Source of the DNA: an uncultured Aquimarina sp.
Lineage (GTDB): Bacteria > Bacteroidota > Bacteroidia > Flavobacteriales > Flavobacteriaceae
NCBI GenBank assembly: GCA_947498705.1
Contig: CANMLW010000002.1
Span: 62,001 to 126,000 of the forward strand
DNA length: 64,000 bases
Reading direction: 5' to 3'
In this document: in pieces, positions 63,484 through 64,000 of the stretch
Numbering within the stretch: position 1 is the stretch's first letter
Layout: the number at the start of each line of letters is the position of its first letter
Notes under the pieces: generated by a model
Databases searched by the model: none
Seen by the model: only the letters and a program-made list of their open reading frames with translations
Told to the model about the DNA's origin: nothing
Position numbers and translations under genes: made by a program

Positions 63484-64000
63484 TTATGCAATTTGTCGTT
63501 TAGCCAGATTGTAGAATACACCATTCATTTTCATAAGTTCGTTATAGGTTCCTGATTCTACAATAGTTCCTTTATCCATCACATAAATACGATCTGCATT
63601 CATAACCGTACTTAATCGATGTGCAATTACGATTCTGGTAGCTTGTAATTTATCCAGGCTTTCTGCAACGATATTTTGCGTTCTATTATCTAATGCGCTG
63701 GTGGCTTCGTCCATATATAATAATCTTGGCTTATGAGCAATGGCTCTAGCGATCATGAGTCGTTGTCGTTGTCCTCCAGAAAAAGTTCCTGCTCCTTCAC
63801 TAATCACGGTATGCATCTCCATAGGCATTTGTTTGATATCTTCTTCCATACCAGCCATACGTGCTGCTTCCCATGCGTCTTCTAAGGTTAACTCAGAATT
63901 ACCTACAATGTTTTTAAGAATACTTCCAGACATCAGGGCTCCGTTTTGCAGTACCACCCCAATTTGTCGTCGCACCAAATCTTTATTCATTGCGTCATAA
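63484..64000 (-). CDS. NHLM-type ABC exporter, C-terminal ATPase part (partial)
   Basis: The frame is open through the right window edge, so only the last 172 residues are visible. They contain VRRQIGVVLQNGALMSGSI (Q-loop), GTFSGGQRQRLMIARAIAHKPRL (signature), LYMDEATSALDNRTQNIV (Walker B/D-loop) and VIAHRLSTVMNADRIYVMD (switch His). The DNRTQ and SESLxxLQATR-like wording matches the ATPase of NHLP-bacteriocin (NHLM) exporters rather than C39-peptidase transporters. The missing N-terminal part should contain the membrane domain and possibly a GAF- or cNMP-like region. Confidence 0.85.
   Translation of the reverse strand, partial: YDAMNKDLVRRQIGVVLQNGALMSGSILKNIVGNSELTLEDAWEAARMAGMEEDIKQMPMEMHTVISEGAGTFSGGQRQRLMIARAIAHKPRLLYMDEATSALDNRTQNIVAESLDKLQATRIVIAHRLSTVMNADRIYVMDKGTIVESGTYNELMKMNGVFYNLAKRQIA

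Overview
The window is AT-rich DNA from a member of the Bacteroidota, most likely a marine Flavobacteriaceae close to Aquimarina. The genus is an inference from gene content; no marker gene is present. Supporting signs are two proteins ending in Por/T9SS sorting domains, many short SxC-type lipoprotein signals, promoters of the TTG-N19-TAnnTTTG type, a flavobacterial suf layout, and NHLP-type RiPP precursors. I see no rRNA, tRNA, CRISPR array, insertion sequence or phage.

Layout. 1-2.9 kb: a serine hydrolase, a YARHG lipoprotein and a DUF2306-like membrane protein. 3-7.5 kb: a minus-strand suf operon (sufA, sufB, a His-tailed lipoprotein, sufC, sufD) without sufS or sufE. 7.6-13.5 kb: a four-gene minus-strand operon with a diheme MauG/MbnH-like enzyme, its MbnP-like partner, a beta-propeller lipoprotein and a T9SS choice-of-anchor B protein. 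14-28 kb: DUF3078 protein, HflX, two EEP-family nucleases (one a 1541-residue T9SS protein), a TPR-AraC regulator and a phosphatidylserine decarboxylase relative. 28.6-35 kb: lipoproteins, a two-component pair and a metzincin-like protease. 35.4-45 kb: housekeeping genes (UDG, rsmI, tdk, alr, mscL, asd, recJ). 45-50.6 kb: msrA/msrB, two tandem cytochrome P460 paralogues and two AraC regulators.

50.8 kb to the right edge is the most interesting part: a minus-strand RiPP locus. It has seven NHLP-leader precursor genes (54840-57363 and 59685-60005) with conserved leaders and very different cores, a LanM-type dehydratase domain without a cyclase domain, a GT1-type glycosyltransferase, an untabulated 53-residue two-helix membrane protein (possible immunity protein), two multidomain class III nucleotide cyclases, an HExxH protein (possible peptidase), and the C-terminal part of an NHLM-type ABC exporter cut by the window edge. 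Two precursor transcription units share a bipartite upstream signal (direct repeats of 12 bp period, then a -7-like box at identical spacing), so they are probably co-regulated. The proposed flow is precursor synthesis, modification of some cores, export through the NHLM transporter and leader removal at a Gly-Gly site. At least one core has no Ser, Thr or Cys and cannot be a lanthipeptide.

Intergenic regions carry strong bidirectional hairpin terminators and a dispersed family of MITE-like inverted repeats with TATACCA-type ends.
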